A stretch of DNA of 45,929 nt from Actinomadura fibrosa (GTDB lineage: Bacteria; Actinomycetota; Actinomycetes; Streptosporangiales; Streptosporangiaceae). The position numbers and the translations under genes were made by a program. How positions within the stretch are numbered: the first letter of the stretch is position 1; each line of letters opens with the position of its first letter. The notes beneath the pieces are model-generated. The model was given only the letters and a program-made list of their open reading frames with translations, had not been told where the DNA came from and did no database searches. Shown here in pieces: positions 1-7,915 of this stretch. The stretch covers positions 1 through 45,929 of the forward strand of contig NZ_CAACUY010000058.1 of the NCBI RefSeq assembly GCF_900659615.1. The letters run 5' to 3'.

Positions 1-939
1 AGCGGCGCCCGCCGTACCGGCCGCACCCGCCGCTCCGGCGGCCCCGGCGGCCCCGCCCGAGCCGAGCCCCAGCGCGGTGAGCGGGAACAGCACCGACAGC
101 GCCGCGGCGGCTCCCGCGAGCGCCCGCACGCCGTTCCCCTCCCAGCCCGGTCCGTACGCGGCGGCCGCGGCGGACTCCAGCTCCGCCACGAACGCGGCGG
201 CGCCGAGCGGCCGCTCCCACGGGTCCTTGGCGAGCCCGCGCGCGACCAGCGGCCTGAGCGGCTCGGGGACGTCCCCGACCGGAACCGGCGCGTGCAGGTG
301 GCGTCCCATGAGCCCGGCCTGGTCCTCGGCCGTGTAGGGGCGCCGTCCCGTCACGCACTCGAAGAACACGCACGCCGCCGCGTACACGTCGGTGGCGGGC
401 GACGCGGGCTCGTCGCGCCACTGCTCAGGCGCCATGTACACGGGCGTCCCCGACCGCCCGGCCTCGCCCGCGTCCGCGGCGACGCCGAAGTCGATGAGCT
501 TGCTCAGGCCGTCCGCCCGCACGATGACGTTCGCGGGCTTGTAGTCGCGGTGGACGATCCCGAGGTCATGCGCGGCGGCCAGCCCCAGAAGCGACCCCTT
601 CAGCACCGCCAGGGCCGCCTCGGGCCGCAGCGGGCCGCGCTCGGCCAGCACCGCCTTGAGGGACGCGCCGTCCACGGCCTCCATGACGATCGCCGCGCCG
701 TCCGGCGTCTCGACGAGCCCGTACAGGCGGGCGACATACGGGTTGTGCAGGCGCCGCAGCAGCTCGGCCTCGCCGCGGAACCGCTCCCGGAACCGGGCGT
801 CGCGGGCGGTCGCCTCCGCGAGGTACTTGATCGCGGCGGGCCGTCCGGTGGCGTCGTGCCGGGCCAGCACGACGCGGCCCTGCGCGCCCTCGCCGAGCAC
901 GCTCAGCTCGGTGTAGCCGGGAACCCGCCATCCGCCCAT
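1..939 (-). CDS. Serine/threonine protein kinase, N-terminal part (runs off left edge)
   Basis: A frame starting at ATG 939 stays open to base 1 (313 codons, no stop), so the C-terminus lies outside the window. It reads as a Hanks-type kinase. The Gly-rich loop GEGAQGRVVL is at residues 16-25, the ATP-binding Lys is K38 in AAIKYL, the catalytic loop HRDYKPANV starts at H130 with D132 as the catalytic base, and DFG starts at D150. GTPVYMAPEQW, the activation/P+1 region, follows. After the kinase domain a hydrophobic Ala/Leu stretch at about residues 270-295 looks like a membrane segment and runs into a Gly-Ala-rich linker. It probably phosphorylates proteins at the inner face of the membrane. 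The catalytic loop carries Tyr where Leu or Phe is usual (HRDYKP). Partners are unknown. The kinase call is firm, the membrane anchoring is inferred. Confidence 0.93.
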   Translation of the reverse strand, partial: MGGWRVPGYTELSVLGEGAQGRVVLARHDATGRPAAIKYLAEATARDARFRERFRGEAELLRRLHNPYVARLYGLVETPDGAAIVMEAVDGASLKAVLAERGPLRPEAALAVLKGSLLGLAAAHDLGIVHRDYKPANVIVRADGLSKLIDFGVAADAGEAGRSGTPVYMAPEQWRDEPASPATDVYAAACVFFECVTGRRPYTAEDQAGLMGRHLHAPVPVGDVPEPLRPLVARGLAKDPWERPLGAAAFVAELESAAAAAYGPGWEGNGVRALAGAAAALSVLFPLTALGLGSGGAAGAAGAAGAAGTAGAA

Positions 940-1065
940 GGAACTCCGCTCTCAGCAGTACTACCCCACGGGGTTATACCGGACGCGGACGCCGCCGGTC
1001 CGAGTGGAGGCGTCTCGATCGGGTACCACGGTGGCGCGATGCATGGAGAGACGGGAGGCCGGGCG

Positions 1066-1464
1066 ATGGGCACGGTACGTGTGGTCTTCGAGACGCCCCA
1101 GGACTTCGACGGCGTGCGGGTGCCCGAGCTGACGGTCGACGCAGACCGGCTCGTGCTGGTGGCGGGCGGGACCGTGGTGCTGGACGTCCCCGCCGACAAC
1201 GTCAGGGAGGTGGGCCCTCCGGAGGAGGCGGCGCAGGTCCCCGCGGCGGTCGAGCCGCTGCCGGAGCTGCGCACGCCGTACCCGAACGCGGGACGGATCT
1301 GGACGGCCGCCGAGGAGGACGAGCTGCGGCGCCTCTGGGCGGCCGGTGCGAGCGAGGCGGAACTGGTCGAGCGCTTCGGCCGCTCACCCGAGGCGATCGA
1401 CGGCGCCGTCCACCGCCTAGGCCTCCCGCTGTTCGAGGACGGCCCCCACCAAGCAACCGGCTAA
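1066..1464 (+). CDS. Small SANT/Myb-like helix-turn-helix protein, hypothetical
   Basis: 132 aa. The start at 1066 is chosen because GGGAGG lies 8 bases upstream; an in-frame ATG at 1039 is possible but has no Shine-Dalgarno site. The N-terminal half (residues 1-60) is a short beta-rich region beginning MGTVRVVFETPQDF. The C-terminal half, from about residue 80, has RIWTAAEEDELRRLWAAG followed by SEAELVERFGRSPEAIDGAV and HRLGL. This is the pattern of bacterial SANT/Myb-like tri-helical DNA-binding modules, with WT-EEDE-L-R-W then a recognition helix ending in RLGL. It may bind DNA as a small regulator, but no partner or target is visible. It is divergent from the kinase gene and faces the MFS gene, with a shared hairpin between them. 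Function is unknown. Confidence 0.72.
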   Translation: MGTVRVVFETPQDFDGVRVPELTVDADRLVLVAGGTVVLDVPADNVREVGPPEEAAQVPAAVEPLPELRTPYPNAGRIWTAAEEDELRRLWAAGASEAELVERFGRSPEAIDGAVHRLGLPLFEDGPHQATG

Positions 1465-1538
1465 CCACCCGACGTGGGCGCCGGGCGCACGGCGAAACGC
1501 GACCGCCCCGCGCAGCCGGGCCGGGGACAGCGGCGACG

Positions 1539-1588
1539 CGAACGCCCCGCGCTTGTGGGCTTGGTGTGGCCGGGGCGCGGGGCGTTCG
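1539..1588. terminator. Bidirectional hairpin between convergent genes
   Basis: A perfect 14-bp inverted repeat (CGAACGCCCCGCGC at 1539-1552, its complement at 1575-1588) with a 22-base loop lies between the stops of the SANT-like gene and the MFS gene. There is no U-tract, as usual for GC-rich actinomycete terminators. Confidence 0.7.
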
Positions 1589-1594
1589 CCGGGG

Positions 1595-2848
1595 TTAGGC
1601 CGCGACGGGCTCGCGGGGTTCGTCTGGGACTCGGGCGTCGGTGCCGGTGCCGGGCACGACCGCTTCCGAGGCCGCCACGACCGCGTCGGAGCCGTGCGCG
1701 GCGACGTCGGCGCGGCCGCGGAGCGGGGCGAACCGGGCGCCGGCGGCGATCACCAGGGCCAGCAGCACGACGACGCCGACGCCGAGCCGCAGCGAGGTGG
1801 CGTCCGCGAGGAAGCCGACCACCACGGGGCCGAGCAGCAGGCCGCCGTAGCCCATCGCGCCGACCTGCGCGACCGCGGCGGCGGGACGTCCCGGCGCGGC
1901 GGTCCCGGCCAGCGAGATCGTCGTCGGGACGATCGTGCAGACGACCAGGCCGGTCAGGAAGAAGCCGGCGATGGCGAAGGGCGCCGCGGGGGCGAGGACG
2001 ACCACCGTCATGCCGAGCGCGGTGCCGATCCCGGCGCCGGTCAGCAGCCGCCGGGTGCCGATCCGCATCCGGACGCGGTCGCCGGCGAGCCGTCCGATCA
2101 GCATGGCCAGCTCGAACATCGGGTAGCCGAGCGCGGCGACGGCCTGGGTGGCGCCGAGCTCGTCGTGCAGGAGCAGCCCGCTCCAGTCGGCGATCGAGCC
2201 CTCGGTCATGAACGCGATGAACGCGAGCACGCCGATCAGGTAGACCGCGGCGGGCAGCCGCCGGGCCGCGCGCCCGGTCGCCGTCCCGGCCGGGGCGGCG
2301 GGGTCGGGCAGGTAGGTGCGGCCGAGCAGCAGGCCGAGCGGCAGCGCGAGCAGCGCGGCGGTCAGCACGGTGGCGGTGAAGCCGAGCCCGGCGGCGGCGG
2401 TGGCGGCGCCGAACAGCCCGCCGCCCATCGCGCCGACGCACCAGCCGGCGTGCATGCCGCTGAGGACCGGGCGGCGGTACGCCTGCTCGACGACGCTGCC
2501 CTGCGCGTTCATCGCGATGTCGGTGATCCCGAAGGTCATGCCGAACACGGCGACGGAGGCGAGCAGCAGCCCGTAGGTGGGCGCCAGCGCGACGCCGACG
2601 TAGGACAGCGCGGTCAGCGGCAGCGCGACGCGCAGGACGCCGCGGCTGCCCGCGCGGGCCATCACGCCGCGCAGCGCCTGCATGGCGATGATCGCGCCCA
2701 GGCCCCAGATGAGGACGACGATGCCGACCTCGCCCTCGCTGGTGCCGAACTTGCCCGCCAGCGCGGGCATGCGGGCCACCCACACTCCGGTCAGCAGGCC
2801 TGCCAGCGCGAAGGTCAGGAACGTGCCCCAACGGGCGCGGAACAGCAT
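1595..2848 (-). CDS. MFS transporter (YbjJ/fucose-permease-like branch)
   Basis: 417 aa with about 12 hydrophobic segments, which is MFS size. The first segment begins MLFRARWGTFLTFALAGLLT and is followed by GVWVARMPALAGKFGTSEGE; this N-terminal pattern (RARW, then W.AR.P.L) is characteristic of the YbjJ/FucP-like branch. A second cluster near residues 80-105 is followed by an intracellular-loop charge pattern (GRAARRLP at about 190-200). The C-terminal ~40 residues are hydrophilic and probably cytoplasmic. It starts at ATG 2848 with AGAGG 8 bases upstream. A TetR repressor gene lies upstream on the same strand (231-bp gap), so this is a plausible repressor-controlled efflux or uptake pump. 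A LacI-type palindrome at 2980-2991 lies in its upstream region. The substrate cannot be read from the sequence. Confidence 0.88.
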   Translation of the reverse strand: MLFRARWGTFLTFALAGLLTGVWVARMPALAGKFGTSEGEVGIVVLIWGLGAIIAMQALRGVMARAGSRGVLRVALPLTALSYVGVALAPTYGLLLASVAVFGMTFGITDIAMNAQGSVVEQAYRRPVLSGMHAGWCVGAMGGGLFGAATAAAGLGFTATVLTAALLALPLGLLLGRTYLPDPAAPAGTATGRAARRLPAAVYLIGVLAFIAFMTEGSIADWSGLLLHDELGATQAVAALGYPMFELAMLIGRLAGDRVRMRIGTRRLLTGAGIGTALGMTVVVLAPAAPFAIAGFFLTGLVVCTIVPTTISLAGTAAPGRPAAAVAQVGAMGYGGLLLGPVVVGFLADATSLRLGVGVVVLLALVIAAGARFAPLRGRADVAAHGSDAVVAASEAVVPGTGTDARVPDEPREPVAA

Positions 2849-2979
2849 GGTTCACCTCTTTCTAGGCTCGGTCGGGGCGCGGCCCCGTCGCAGGGTCGTG
2901 GCGCGCACGCGGGGGCGTGCGCGGCCGGGGTGGTGCGGTCGTGTCAACGGGTCGGGAGGGACAGAGGGGGCGGACGTGC

Positions 2980-2991
2980 TGGAACGCTCCA
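2980..2991. promoter_or_regulatory. LacI-family-type palindrome upstream of the MFS gene
   Basis: TGGAACGCTCCA is a near-perfect palindrome with the central CG and flanking GGA/TCC seen in LacI-family operators of actinomycetes (TGGGAGCGCTCCCA type). It lies 132 bp upstream of the MFS start. No LacI-family gene is in the window, so regulation by such a protein is inference. Confidence 0.35.
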
Positions 2992-3079
2992 ACCCGGACT
3001 GGGACCGGAGCGGCTCAGGTCGTGCGTCGGTGGGGGCGGCGCCGGAGGGCCGGGCCGGGGGCGCGCTCGGCGCCCGCCG

Positions 3080-3601
3080 TCACCGCTGGAGTAGGGCCAG
3101 CAGCCGCTGCTTCAGCGCTTCCAGCTGATCGGCGCCGTACAGCCCGGGTGCGTGGCTCACCACTTCCCAGAGGCCCTCGGCGGCCAGCCGGACGACCATC
3201 GCGCCGACCGGGTCGGGATCCTCGGTGGGAGCCCGGCCGTGCCAGCGGCGCATTGCCTCGTTCAGCGGCTCGGCCTGCTCCGGATCGGTGGCGGCGGCCG
3301 TGATGGCCGACCATCGTCGGTGGGTCCGCGCCTCGCCGGTGAGGATCTCGAACGTCGCCTCGACGTAGGCCCGGTCGTAGGAGCCGGGCGTCCCGTCGTC
3401 GTAGGAGGCGATCAGGTCGTCGAACTCCTCGATGACCCGTGCCACGAGGGCCTTGACCAGTGCTTCCTTGGTGGGGAAGTGGTAGAGCAGCCCGCCCTTG
3501 CTGACGCCGGCGCGGTCCGCGACCGCGGCGAGCGTCAGCGCCTGGGTCCCGTGCTCGGAGAGCAGGGACTCGGCGGCGTTGAGCAGGGCTTCCCTCTTCA
3601 T
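3080..3601 (-). CDS. TetR/AcrR-family transcriptional regulator
   Basis: 173 aa from ATG 3601 (KREALLNAAESLL). This start is preferred because GGAGAGG sits 3 bases ahead of it; a 13-codon upstream extension would run through the operator palindrome. The N-terminal TetR helix-turn-helix is clear at about residues 22-50 (LTLAAVADRAGVSKGGLLYH followed by FPTKEALVKAL). The rest is an all-helical ligand and dimerisation domain ending in LKQRLLALLQR. It probably represses itself through the palindrome at 3614-3631 and perhaps the MFS gene downstream on the same strand. The ligand is unknown. Confidence 0.93.
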   Translation of the reverse strand: MKREALLNAAESLLSEHGTQALTLAAVADRAGVSKGGLLYHFPTKEALVKALVARVIEEFDDLIASYDDGTPGSYDRAYVEATFEILTGEARTHRRWSAITAAATDPEQAEPLNEAMRRWHGRAPTEDPDPVGAMVVRLAAEGLWEVVSHAPGLYGADQLEALKQRLLALLQR

Positions 3602-3613
3602 GGCCTCTCCACT

Positions 3614-3631
3614 GTACCGACCGGACGGTAT
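3614..3631. promoter_or_regulatory. TetR-type operator palindrome
   Basis: TACCGACCGGACGGTA (3615-3630) reads the same on both strands except for two symmetrical positions. It lies 13 bases upstream of the TetR start, within the expected promoter or leader, and has the form of a TetR autorepression operator. Confidence 0.7.
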
Positions 3632-3739
3632 ACCTGCCAACCGGCGGCCCGGCGGAGATATTCCCTGTTCAGCCGGTCCCTCCCCGGATCGACCCGGACG
3701 ACCCTCCGGCCTCCGGGAGGAGCGGACCGCGGGCGCGGA

Positions 3740-3745
3740 TACTGT
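3740..3745 (+). promoter_or_regulatory. -10 element (TACTGT) for a leaderless cysteine desulfurase transcript
   Basis: TACTGT fits the actinobacterial TANNNT -10 box and ends 7 bases before the GTG start at 3753. There is no Shine-Dalgarno site, so transcription probably begins at or next to the start codon. Confidence 0.5.
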
Positions 3746-3752
3746 TGTCGGC

Positions 3753-4937
3753 GTGGTGACCTACCTCGATCACGCGGCGACGACCCCGATGCTGCCCGAG
3801 GCCGTCGAGGCGATGACGGCGGGGCTGCGCGAGCTCGGCAACCCGTCGTCCCTGCACGCCCTCGGGCGGCGCGCCCGCCGGGTGGTGGAGGAGTCGCGCG
3901 AGATCATCGCCGACGCCTTCGGCGCCCGGCCGAGCGAGGTGGTGTTCACCTCGGGCGGCACCGAGGCCGACAACCTCGCCGTCAAGGGCGTCTACTGGGC
4001 GCGGCGCGGCGCCGACCCGGCCCGCACCCGCGTGCTGGCGAGCGCCGTCGAGCACCACGCCGTCCTGGACGCGGTGCAGTGGCTCGCCGACCACGAGGGC
4101 GCTCGCGTCGAGTGGATCCCCGTGGACGGGGAGGGCCGCGTCCGTCCCGAGGCGCTGCGCGAGGCGATCGGCCCCGGCGGCGGCGCGGACGTGGCGCTCG
4201 CCACCGTCATGTGGGCGAACAACGAGGTCGGCACCGTCCAGCCCGTCGCGGAGCTGGCCGCGGTGGCGCGCGAGCACGGCGTCCCCTTCCACACCGACGC
4301 CGTGCAGGCCGCCGGGCACCTGCCCGTCCGCTTCGCGGAGAGCGGTGTCCAGTCCCTCGCGCTCACCGGCCACAAGCTCGGCGGCCCGATCGGCGTCGGC
4401 GCGCTGCTGCTGGCCAAGCCCGCCGAGCCGCTGTTCCTCGACCCGGTGCCGCTGCTGCACGGCGGCGGCCAGGAGCGCGACGTCCGGTCCGGGACGCTCG
4501 ACGCCCCGGCCATCGCCGGGTTCGCCGCCGCGGTGCAGGTCGCGGCCGCCCGCCGGGACGCCGAGGCGGCGCGGCTGGCGGAGCTCCGCGACCGGCTCGT
4601 CGAGGCCGTCCGCGCCGTCGTGCCGGACGTGGTCCTGAACGGCGACCCGGTCGGACGGCTCCCCGGCAACGCCCACCTGTCGTTCCCCGGCTGCGAGGGC
4701 GACGCCCTGCTGATGCTGCTGGACGCGCGCGGCATCGCCTGCTCGACCGGGTCCGCCTGCTCGGCGGGCGTCTCCCAGCCCAGCCACGTCCTCCTGGCGA
4801 TGGGCGCGGGCGCCGAGCGCGCGCGGGGCTCGCTCCGCTTCACCCTCGGCCACACCTCCACCGAGGAGGACGTGAAGCTCCTCGCGGACGCCATCGGCCC
4901 CGCCGTCGAGCGCGCCCGGCGAGCCGGCCTCGGCTAG
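3753..4937 (+). CDS. iscS: Cysteine desulfurase (IscS/NifS family)
   Basis: 394 aa, a PLP enzyme that takes sulfur from L-cysteine as an enzyme persulfide for tRNA thiolation and Fe-S assembly. The protein opens with the family start TYLDHAATTPM. The PLP lysine is K208 in LTGHKLGGPIG, with the HTDAVQAAGH cofactor motif upstream. The persulfide Cys is C336 in STGSACSAGV, the long-loop motif of IscS-type (group I) enzymes. Start codons GTG 3753 and GTG 3756 are both possible; the -10 box favours a leaderless start at 3753. mnmA, which uses this sulfur, lies 3 kb downstream on the same strand, the usual actinobacterial neighbourhood. It is separated from mnmA by the DUF1206 pair and an opposing gene, so it is not co-transcribed with it. 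Confidence 0.95.
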   Translation: MVTYLDHAATTPMLPEAVEAMTAGLRELGNPSSLHALGRRARRVVEESREIIADAFGARPSEVVFTSGGTEADNLAVKGVYWARRGADPARTRVLASAVEHHAVLDAVQWLADHEGARVEWIPVDGEGRVRPEALREAIGPGGGADVALATVMWANNEVGTVQPVAELAAVAREHGVPFHTDAVQAAGHLPVRFAESGVQSLALTGHKLGGPIGVGALLLAKPAEPLFLDPVPLLHGGGQERDVRSGTLDAPAIAGFAAAVQVAAARRDAEAARLAELRDRLVEAVRAVVPDVVLNGDPVGRLPGNAHLSFPGCEGDALLMLLDARGIACSTGSACSAGVSQPSHVLLAMGAGAERARGSLRFTLGHTSTEEDVKLLADAIGPAVERARRAGLG

Positions 4938-4978
4938 GGCGTTTGCCGTCCTTCGGCGTGGGGGAAGGCGGGAACCTG

Positions 4979-5833
4979 ATGGAAACGACGGGCGGCGGCG
5001 GGCTGCGGCGGTTCGGACGGGCGACCGCCGGGCACCCGTGGTTCCACCACCTGTCCCGGGCCGGTCTCGCGGCCCGCGGCGTCCTGTACCTGCTGATCGG
5101 CTGGCTGGCCCTGCGGATCGCGCTGGGCGACGGCACGCACGAGGCCGACAAGCGCGGCGCCCTCCAGACCGTGGCGGCGAACCCGGGCGGGCTGCTGGTG
5201 CTCGCCCTCCTGGCGGCCGGGTTCGCCGGGCTGACCCTGTGGCAGGTCTCCGAGACGCTGTACGGGCGCCCGCTACCCGGCGGGCACCGGAAGCGGATGC
5301 GGCTGCCCGCCCTCTTCCGCGCGCTCACCTACTTCGTGGGCTTCGCCGGGACGCTCCAGTTCCTCTTCGGGCACGCGGGGGAGTCCAGCGACCAGCAGTC
5401 CCGAGCCTGGTCGGCGCGGGCCATGGCCGAGCCGGGCGGCCGCTGGGCGGTCCTCGCGCTCGGGGCGGGGTTCCTCGCCTGGAGCGCCGTCACCCTCTTC
5501 AACGCCGTTCGCCTCGCCTTCAAGGACGAGCTGAAGACCGACGACATGGGACGGGCCGCGCATCACCTCGTCCAGCCGCTCGGTGTACTCGGGAACATCG
5601 CGCGCGGGCTCGTCGGCGGCGCGGTGGGCGTCTTCCTCGCCTACGCGGCCATCCGGTTCGAGCCGGAGCGCACGCAGGGAATCGACGGCACGCTCCGCGA
5701 GTTCGCCGGGACCCCCGCGGGCGCGTGGGGCCTCATCGCGGTCGCCGTCGGGCTGCTGACGTTCGGCCTGTACTCCTTCTGCGAGGTGCGGTGGCGCCGC
5801 GTGGAGGCCGTCGAGCAGGACGAGGGCCCGTAA
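4979..5833 (+). CDS. DUF1206 domain membrane protein (first of a tandem pair)
   Basis: 284 aa. ATG 4979 has a GGGGGAAGG stretch upstream. There are six hydrophobic segments in three pairs, each pair resembling the others, which is the DUF1206 architecture: RGVLYLLIGWLALRIALG, GLLVLALLAAGFAGLTLW, LTYFVGFAGTLQFLFG, WAVLALGAGFLAWSAVTLF, a fifth near VGGAVGVFLAYAAI, and a sixth in IAVAVGLLTFGLYSF. Between segments 3 and 4 is a conserved SDQQSRAWSARAM region, and GTLREFAGT precedes segment 6. The family has no established biochemical function. A close paralogue starts 88 bp downstream, so this is a recent tandem duplication. It starts 41 bp after the cysteine desulfurase stop and could be co-transcribed with it. 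Confidence 0.88.
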   Translation: METTGGGGLRRFGRATAGHPWFHHLSRAGLAARGVLYLLIGWLALRIALGDGTHEADKRGALQTVAANPGGLLVLALLAAGFAGLTLWQVSETLYGRPLPGGHRKRMRLPALFRALTYFVGFAGTLQFLFGHAGESSDQQSRAWSARAMAEPGGRWAVLALGAGFLAWSAVTLFNAVRLAFKDELKTDDMGRAAHHLVQPLGVLGNIARGLVGGAVGVFLAYAAIRFEPERTQGIDGTLREFAGTPAGAWGLIAVAVGLLTFGLYSFCEVRWRRVEAVEQDEGP

Positions 5834-5921
5834 GCCCGCTGGTGAGACCCCCCAGGGACTTTGCCCGCGTTTGACCTTCGCGCTGCCGGGCACAGCCTCG
5901 CCGTCCACAAAGGAGGCGGGG

Positions 5922-6764
5922 ATGACGGCAAGCGTGGCGCACAACAACGCCAAACATGTCGGCCGGCAGGCGGCCGGCCATTCGCTCTTCCACAAGCTGT
6001 GCAGGGCCGGGCTCGCCGCCCGCGGCGTCCTGTACCTGCTGATCGGCTGGCTGGCCGTGCAGATCGGCCTCGGCGACAGCGGCGAGGAGGCCGACAAGAA
6101 GGGCGCTCTCCAGACCGTCGCGGAGAAGCCCGGCGGCACCGTGATGCTCTGGCTGCTGGTCCTCGGGTTCCTCGGGCTGGCGCTGTGGCGCTTCTCCGAG
6201 GCCGCCTTCGGCCAGCCGCTGCCGGACGGCCAGAAGGCGACCAAGCGCCTGGCGTCGTTCGGCCGCGGGATCTTCTACACCGCCGGTTTCGTCACCATGC
6301 TCAGCTTCGTGCTCGGGCAGGGCAGCAACTCCAGCAACGAGCAGTCCAAGACCTGGACGGCCCGCGCCATGGAGCACACCGGGGGCCGCTGGCTGGTCCT
6401 CGCGGTCGGCATCGGCTTCATCGCCTGGGGCGTCGGCAACGTCGTCGGCGCGGTGCGCCGCAAGTTCCTGGAGAAGCTCAAGCTCGGGCAGATGAGCCCG
6501 CGCACGAAGCCCGTCGTCAAGACCCTCGGCGTGGTCGGCCGCAGCGCCCGCGGCATCGTCTTCGGCGCCGTCGGCGTCTTCCTGGCGCACGCGGCGATCA
6601 AGTTCGACCCGGACAAGGCCAAGGGCCTGGACGGCACGCTCCGCGAGTTCGCCGGGACGGCCGCCGGCCCCTGGCTGCTGGTCGCGGTCGCCATCGGGCT
6701 GCTGACCTTCGGCGCCTACTCGTTCTGCGAGGCCCGCTGGCGCAAGGTCGAGGCCGTCCGATAG
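5922..6764 (+). CDS. DUF1206 domain membrane protein (second of a tandem pair)
   Basis: 280 aa. The start is ATG 5922, preceded by a perfect AAAGGAGG; an upstream TTG at 5871 in the same frame has no such site. It aligns along its whole length with the preceding protein: the RGVLYLLIGWLA segment, EADK.GALQTVA, the SSNEQSKTWTARAM loop, GGRWLVLAVG, GTLREFAGT and the final GLLTFGAYSFCEARWRKVEA. Six membrane segments are predicted in the same places. The N-terminus differs (TASVAHNNAKHVGRQ). Function is unknown. The strong ribosome-binding site suggests it is translated more than its partner. Its stop is one base from the stop of the opposing gene, so transcription of the two converges tightly. 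Confidence 0.88.
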   Translation: MTASVAHNNAKHVGRQAAGHSLFHKLCRAGLAARGVLYLLIGWLAVQIGLGDSGEEADKKGALQTVAEKPGGTVMLWLLVLGFLGLALWRFSEAAFGQPLPDGQKATKRLASFGRGIFYTAGFVTMLSFVLGQGSNSSNEQSKTWTARAMEHTGGRWLVLAVGIGFIAWGVGNVVGAVRRKFLEKLKLGQMSPRTKPVVKTLGVVGRSARGIVFGAVGVFLAHAAIKFDPDKAKGLDGTLREFAGTAAGPWLLVAVAIGLLTFGAYSFCEARWRKVEAVR

Positions 6765-6765
6765 C

Positions 6766-7848
6766 TCAGGGCTGGTAGGGCGCGAGGGCACGCCAGCCGG
6801 GGTCGTTCGTGGAGGCGACCTTGGCCTTGCCCTCCGCCCAGCCCGCGGCGAGCTGGTCCAGCTCGCCGATCACCCCCGAGTCGGGGTCGGCGTAGAGGTG
6901 GAACACCCGCAGCCCGTCCCCGGTCTCCCGGACGGCGAGCACCGCCCGATCGCCGAGCTCGCCGAGCTTCTCCTCGAACTTCCGCAGCGCCCCCGACGAC
7001 GGCTCCACCGGCAGCCGGTCGGGGTTGCTGTTGGCGTACGGCACCGTGATCGCCACGTGCAGGTCGCAGAGCGGGTAGTCCTGCCGGTGCAGCGGGAACC
7101 GGGCGCCCAGCCGGGCGGGGTGCCCGCGGGGCGTGCGGCCCTCGCCGGTCAGCCAGGCGGGCTCGGCGAACGGCTCGGCGACCTGCTCGACCACCGCGGA
7201 CAGCATCGACGGCGGCAGCGAGTCGATCGGCGCCTCCGTCGCGATCCCGACGTCGCCGATCCAGCGGGCGACGTCGTCCTCGCCGAGGGCCCAGTCCAGG
7301 ACGTGCAGCGCGACCTGGAGCTGCTGCTCCTCCGAGACGAACAGGAAGTCGGGATGGTAGGCGGTGATGTGCACCCGGGCGCGGTCGCCGTCGGCGCGCA
7401 TGCCGAGGCGCACGTACTCCAGGTCGAACTCGTGGTCGCCGAGCACGAGGTCCTGGGAGAGCATCTCCGGGTCGGGCTGGCGCGCGGGATGGAAGGTCCA
7501 CCCGGCCGCCGCGGCCCCGGTCGGCGCCGCCCGGAACCACCGCTCGGTCAGCCCCCGCAGCTCGGGATCGCCGCCGCCGGTCACCGTCAGCGTGGGCGAG
7601 CGGTCCTCGGCGCCGCCGATCTCCCACTGCAACCCGCCGTGGATCTTGTGGACGCGGCGGGACAGCTCCTCGATCGTCTCGGCGGACAGCCCCTCGCCCG
7701 GCGTCCCCGGCTCGGCCGGCTCCGGTCCCGGGGCGGCGGCCAGCGACGCCTCGATCGTCGGGCGGGCCTGCGCCCACCATTCCCAGAACTCGCTGATGGC
7801 GGGCGGCGTGGCGGCGGACGACTCGCGCGGGCGGCGGAAGATTCCCAT
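6766..7848 (-). CDS. Conserved hypothetical protein (DUF695-like N-terminus possible)
   Basis: 360 aa from ATG 7848 (GIFRRPRESSAATPP). I do not recognise it with certainty. After a short basic start comes ISEFWEWWAQARPTIEASL, then a helix with SRRVHKIHGGLQWEIGG and a beta-rich part (TLTVTGGGDPELR, GWTFHPARQPDPEM). A conserved-looking middle follows at about residues 150-215: HITAYHPDFLFVSEEQQLQV, then LDWALGEDDVARWIGDV. The second half (DYPLCDLHVAITVPYANSNP onward) ends with a possible second alpha/beta module. The order 'W...W', 'HPA', 'LDWALGE...W.G' recalls the DUF695 family, but this is from memory. No signal peptide or membrane segment is seen, so it is probably cytoplasmic. It sits alone on the minus strand between the DUF1206 pair and mnmA. 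Confidence 0.8.
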   Translation of the reverse strand: MGIFRRPRESSAATPPAISEFWEWWAQARPTIEASLAAAPGPEPAEPGTPGEGLSAETIEELSRRVHKIHGGLQWEIGGAEDRSPTLTVTGGGDPELRGLTERWFRAAPTGAAAAGWTFHPARQPDPEMLSQDLVLGDHEFDLEYVRLGMRADGDRARVHITAYHPDFLFVSEEQQLQVALHVLDWALGEDDVARWIGDVGIATEAPIDSLPPSMLSAVVEQVAEPFAEPAWLTGEGRTPRGHPARLGARFPLHRQDYPLCDLHVAITVPYANSNPDRLPVEPSSGALRKFEEKLGELGDRAVLAVRETGDGLRVFHLYADPDSGVIGELDQLAAGWAEGKAKVASTNDPGWRALAPYQP

Positions 7849-7900
7849 AGCGCGCCCAATCGTACGCGGAATTGATTCGGGCCGACCCGTCCCCGCCGCG

Positions 7901-7906
7901 TACGCT
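7901..7906 (+). promoter_or_regulatory. -10 element (TACGCT) for mnmA
   Basis: TACGCT matches TANNNT and ends 9 bases before the mnmA ATG. No ribosome-binding site separates them, so the message is likely leaderless or nearly so. Confidence 0.45.
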
Positions 7907-7915
7907 CGAAGCACT

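Noticed and set aside
1461..2855. Long open frame on the minus strand overlapping the MFS gene, and an equally long plus-strand frame (1553-3094)
   Set aside because: Both overlap the MFS gene in other frames and are Arg/Ala- or Gly-rich translations of GC-rich codons, as expected for shadow frames. The MFS frame has the membrane pattern and the ribosome-binding site.
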